A model generated the notes under the pieces. It had not been told where the DNA came from. It saw only the letters and a program-made list of their open reading frames with translations, and did no database searches. Shown here piece by piece: positions 61,487 through 64,000 of a stretch of 64,000 nt of DNA (positions are counted from its first letter, which is position 1; each line of letters begins with the position of its first letter). The position numbers were made by a program, and so were the translations under genes. The stretch lies in NCBI RefSeq assembly GCF_027568575.1, contig NZ_JANUVP010000005.1; one strand, written 5' to 3'. This DNA comes from Caldifermentibacillus hisashii. GTDB lineage: Bacteria > Bacillota > Bacilli > Bacillales > Caldibacillaceae.

Positions 61487-61747
61487 CTGACAAATGATGT
61501 TAGATTACTAGATTTAAACCAAGTAGATCTAGCAACAGATAATTGTCAGAAGTGAGCGAATAAAAATATAATTATATTAATATATAGATATTGTAAATCA
61601 TAAACTTCATTTCGTCCAGTTGTTTTTTAAAAATAAAAATATTTATCTGAAGTGGGTATATTTTTTAAGGAAGGAAATATTCCATTAATAGAAAAAAACT
61701 ACAGTATCTGATAACTGTAGTTTTATATAAATATTCTGTAAAAATAA

Positions 61748-62737
61748 TTATTTTTTGTTTTTTGTCTCTCTTTCCCATCTTTTTAAGTGTGGAAATGGAT
61801 CAAAAGACCATTCGGTTTTTCCGTTATCTTTATACATTCCATAGTGAAGATGCGGGGGGAATTTCCCTGCTGTGCCCGGTGGTCCATATCCGGAACTTCC
61901 GACACTGCCGATTAATTGCCCCGGTTTTACCATATCGCCTAACTTTAAATCTTTTGCAAATCCGTTCAAATGGGCAAAATAATGATACGTATTGTTTATA
62001 TCACGAATCCCGAGTCGCCAGCCTCCATATTTATTCCAACCTTTCATTTCGATCACACCGTAACAGGTTGAATAGACATTAACGCCATAATCGGCAAAAA
62101 TATCTGTTCCTTCATGAATCCGTCGGCCGCCCCAACCCCTAGCATCTCCCCATGTATCACGGTAACTAAAGTTTGCCCGAATCGGGAGAGGAAAGTGATG
62201 TTCCTCCAAATTTAACGTTTGCCAGGTATGATACATTTTTGCAAAACTGACTATTATTCCTACCGTTTTATCTCGTTTATAATACTCCCAAAGCCCTATT
62301 TTAATATGGTCTTCATCTGTTCCGAAATTCAATAAATAATTGGCCATAGTATATAAAACATCTTCATCATTTGTTCTTTCCGCCTTGCCGTCACCATTAC
62401 CATCCTGACCAATCCCGCCAAAAATTTTTATACTTAGAGGATTCGTATCTTCTTGATCCGGATTGAGAAGACCGCACCACTTTTCAGCCGGAATATAAAT
62501 CCCCGTTAATCCGGTTGGCTTTGGTAAATCTTTCCGGACTGAGCGAATATTTCTTTCATATTGATCGATGGCAGCTAAATAATACCAAGGTATAAAAGTA
62601 ACGCTTTCGATCTTTTTATAAAGCACCATTCGCCTTTGATATAATTCCTCTCTTTCCGAATCGGCAGCGAAAACATTTCCGGGATAAAATAAGTTGAGGA
62701 GAAAGCAGATTGTGATTATATGTATAAAATTGCGCAA
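61748..62737 (-). CDS. lytH: L-Ala-D-Glu peptidase LytH, M23 family
   Basis: A 329-residue secreted peptidase starting with TTG at 62737, six bases after GGAGGTG. Signal peptide ends near VFAA (about residue 25). The C-terminal M23 domain has HEGTDIFADYG (Zn ligands His and Asp) and FPPHLHYGMYKD (HxH). LytH trims spore peptidoglycan side chains and is made in the mother cell. In B. subtilis it is called yunA and adjoins yunB. Confidence 0.9.
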   Translation of the reverse strand: MRNFIHIITICFLLNLFYPGNVFAADSEREELYQRRMVLYKKIESVTFIPWYYLAAIDQYERNIRSVRKDLPKPTGLTGIYIPAEKWCGLLNPDQEDTNPLSIKIFGGIGQDGNGDGKAERTNDEDVLYTMANYLLNFGTDEDHIKIGLWEYYKRDKTVGIIVSFAKMYHTWQTLNLEEHHFPLPIRANFSYRDTWGDARGWGGRRIHEGTDIFADYGVNVYSTCYGVIEMKGWNKYGGWRLGIRDINNTYHYFAHLNGFAKDLKLGDMVKPGQLIGSVGSSGYGPPGTAGKFPPHLHYGMYKDNGKTEWSFDPFPHLKRWERETKNKK

Positions 62738-62910
62738 ATACTACACCTCCCAATTGTATAATGCTAATTTTTGCATCCGATTGAACATTCATGATTGATA
62801 TATTTTGGTAAAAACAGTGTGTTTTCTAAGCAAACGATATTAGTGATTGAACACGAAAAATGGGGTATAATCATTTTATAGGCTTTGTCAAAGATGAGGG
62901 TGATATACAT

Positions 62911-63186
62911 ATGGTTTGTATCCACAATTTTTGTTATGAATTGGTGGAAGAAAGAAAAAACGGGTTTAATGAACAAGCTTTTCGTGAACGATACAGTGAG
63001 ATACTAAGTCGCTATGATTATATTGTTGGTGACTGGGGATATGGTCAATTAAGGCTAAAAGGTTTTTTTGATGACCAGAATCAAAAAGCAACCTTTGATA
63101 CGAAAATTAGTACATTATCGGAATATCTTTATGAATATTGCAATTTTGGCTGTCCCTATTTTGTTTTAAAAAAAGTGGACAAGTAA
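62911..63186 (+). CDS. yutD: YutD family protein (DUF1027)
   Basis: A 91-residue protein; start at 62911 (MVCIHNFCYELVEERKNG), eight bases after AGGGTGA. Conserved FNEQAFRERYSEILSRYDYIVGDWGYGQLRLKGFF and the C-terminal YEYCNFGCPYFVLKK. Widespread in Firmicutes; function unknown. Divergent from lytH as in Bacillus. Confidence 0.88.
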   Translation: MVCIHNFCYELVEERKNGFNEQAFRERYSEILSRYDYIVGDWGYGQLRLKGFFDDQNQKATFDTKISTLSEYLYEYCNFGCPYFVLKKVDK

Positions 63187-63271
63187 TTAAAGTTTTAAAA
63201 CGATTGATTCTTTCAACATAAAAGAAGATCGTAATCAAATAAGCTGTTGTTATAAAAGGAGATGACCCATC

Positions 63272-63712
63272 ATGTTTTTTGTCGATCGGGAAAAAATTGA
63301 AGAAACCCTTACCTTTTTAGAAGGACAAATCAACATTTTTAATCAATTGGATCAGATTGAAAACCAAGTGCAAAAAGCGGCACTGGAGCGGGTGGCCCAA
63401 ATGATGTTAGAATCCGTCATCGATGTCGGTAACAGCCTTATCGACGGTTTTATTATGCGTGATCCGGGGAGTTATGAGGATATCATTGATATTCTTTTGG
63501 ACGAGCAGGTAATTGGCGAAAAAGATGGGGAACAGCTGAAAAAACTAATTCCTTTTAGAAAAAGTTTAGTTCTCTTTTTTACATCCATTGATCATGAAGA
63601 ATTGTATCGGCTTGTAAACGAAAACTTGCAGGCATTTATAGATTTTCCAACCCATGTCAGAACATACTTAGCAAAAGAACTGGGACCGGTATCTGCATTT
63701 AAAAGTAAGTGA
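63272..63712 (+). CDS. yutE: HepT-like DUF86 protein YutE
   Basis: A 146-residue all-helical DUF86 protein with LERVAQMMLESVIDVGNSLIDG (the RxxxxH-less variant region about residues 30-52) and IPFRKSLVLFF. DUF86 proteins include HepT RNase toxins, but this one stands between yutD and yutF without the MNT nucleotidyltransferase partner. Its job is unknown. Confidence 0.87.
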   Translation: MFFVDREKIEETLTFLEGQINIFNQLDQIENQVQKAALERVAQMMLESVIDVGNSLIDGFIMRDPGSYEDIIDILLDEQVIGEKDGEQLKKLIPFRKSLVLFFTSIDHEELYRLVNENLQAFIDFPTHVRTYLAKELGPVSAFKSK

Positions 63713-63877
63713 AAAAAGGAAAGCTGAAAACTGGTCATTAGAAAATCATAACAAACATGGCGGTCAACATCATACCTCCACCAAACACAATAAAAAAGGT
63801 TTATTTTCATGGTAAACCGGTTTGCTAAACGAATTTTATTTTCAAACATAGGTTCGTAAACATTGAAAGGAGAACGA

Positions 63878-64000
63878 ATGAAAAAGTATCAAGGTTATTT
63901 GATTGATTTAGATGGAACGATGTATCGGGGATCCGAAAAAATTGAAGCGGCAGGCAGATTTGTTCAACGTTTAGTTGAGCATAACATTTCATATTTGTTC
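63878..64000 (+). CDS. yutF: HAD phosphatase YutF (NagD family), 5' end only
   Basis: The first 41 codons; the gene continues past the window. The HAD motif I LIDLDGTMYRG is at residues 8-18, with the NagD-type continuation EKIEAAGRFVQRL. Start after AAAGGAGAA. Matches B. subtilis yutF, a p-nitrophenyl phosphatase-like protein, directly after yutE. Confidence 0.88.
   Translation, partial: MKKYQGYLIDLDGTMYRGSEKIEAAGRFVQRLVEHNISYLF

Noticed and set aside
61490..61640. T-box leader for livJ
   Set aside because: No T-box core (TGGNACCGCG) and no specifier-type stem; only an inverted repeat and a CodY-like site.
63272..63712. HepT-MNT toxin-antitoxin module
   Set aside because: YutE has the DUF86 fold but no nucleotidyltransferase partner next to it and sits in a conserved housekeeping gene order.
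63592..63849. 85-codon minus-strand frame and short hydrophobic frame before yutF
   Set aside because: No ribosome binding site; the hydrophobic stretch is preceded by an in-frame stop and has no start codon in a useful place.
1..64000. CRISPR arrays, tRNA or rRNA genes, prophage blocks
   Set aside because: No regular repeat-spacer pattern, cloverleaf or rRNA sequence and no phage structural genes were seen.

Overview
The window looks like a chromosomal segment of a spore-forming member of the Bacillaceae (low-GC Firmicutes). Evidence: moderately AT-rich DNA, AGGAGG-type ribosome binding sites, TTG/GTG starts, S-box, cobalamin and manganese riboswitches, sporulation genes (lytH, yunB, CotF-type coat proteins), and gene order matching the Bacillus subtilis yus (fadNAE, yusI, gcvH, yusF, yusE, yusD, metNIQ, sufCDSUB) and yun/yut (yunD, yunC, yunB, lytH, yutD, yutE, yutF) regions. 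Species cannot be fixed from the sequence alone.

Layout. (1) 1-8.3 kb: a noticeably AT-richer organosulfur island. One seven-gene minus-strand operon runs cysK, metQ, metN, metI, a second metQ-like gene, a DszA/NtaA-type flavin monooxygenase and a DszC/SfnB-type acyl-CoA-dehydrogenase-like protein. It converges on a plus-strand SsuE-type FMN reductase. Together they could import a sulfur compound, oxidise it with FMNH2 and capture the sulfur as cysteine. (2) 8.3-10.8 kb: a scar with a truncated IS21 element (intact istB, istA remnant, right end with repeats), the C-terminal half of an NprR/PlcR-type TPR quorum regulator, a complete 43-codon NprX/Phr-like peptide gene overlapping it by 4 nt, and the tail of a decayed ABC exporter gene. 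(3) 10.8-12.1 kb: an EamA transporter and a small GNAT protein. (4) 12.2-21.9 kb: a cobalamin-riboswitch operon for B12, cobinamide and alpha-ribazole uptake and salvage (btuF, btuC, btuD-cbiZ, cbiB, cobD, cobU, cobS, a short ORF where cobC might once have been, a cobU-like gene, pduO-type adenosyltransferase, cblT, cblS).

(5) 22-31.4 kb: a 7Fe-type ferredoxin; a polar amino acid ABC transporter; an ECF sigma/anti-sigma pair divergent from an operon of a NEW3-domain surface protein plus an ABC-2 transporter; then a 147-bp direct repeat flanking a dead transposase and a 54-aa membrane microprotein; then a manganese (yybP-ykoY) riboswitch before a small YybP-like membrane protein. (6) 31.4-34 kb: DUF1450 protein, AI-2E family transporter, two CotF-like proteins. 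(7) 34-45.6 kb: FadR-controlled fadN-fadA-fadE, then yusI, gcvH, yusF, yusE, yusD and an S-box-controlled metNIQ. (8) 45.9-53.7 kb: sufCDSUB and serC-serA. (9) 53.9-64 kb: yunD, yunC, yunB, a branched-chain amino acid livJ-livHMGF operon on the minus strand interrupting the usual yunB-lytH linkage, then lytH, yutD, yutE and the start of yutF.

A recurring oddity is the presence of diverged 20-150 bp direct repeats at or just after gene boundaries at several separate places (about 24.9, 25.0, 29.7/30.5, 40.5, 53.7 and 60.1 kb). No tRNA, rRNA or CRISPR array was seen.
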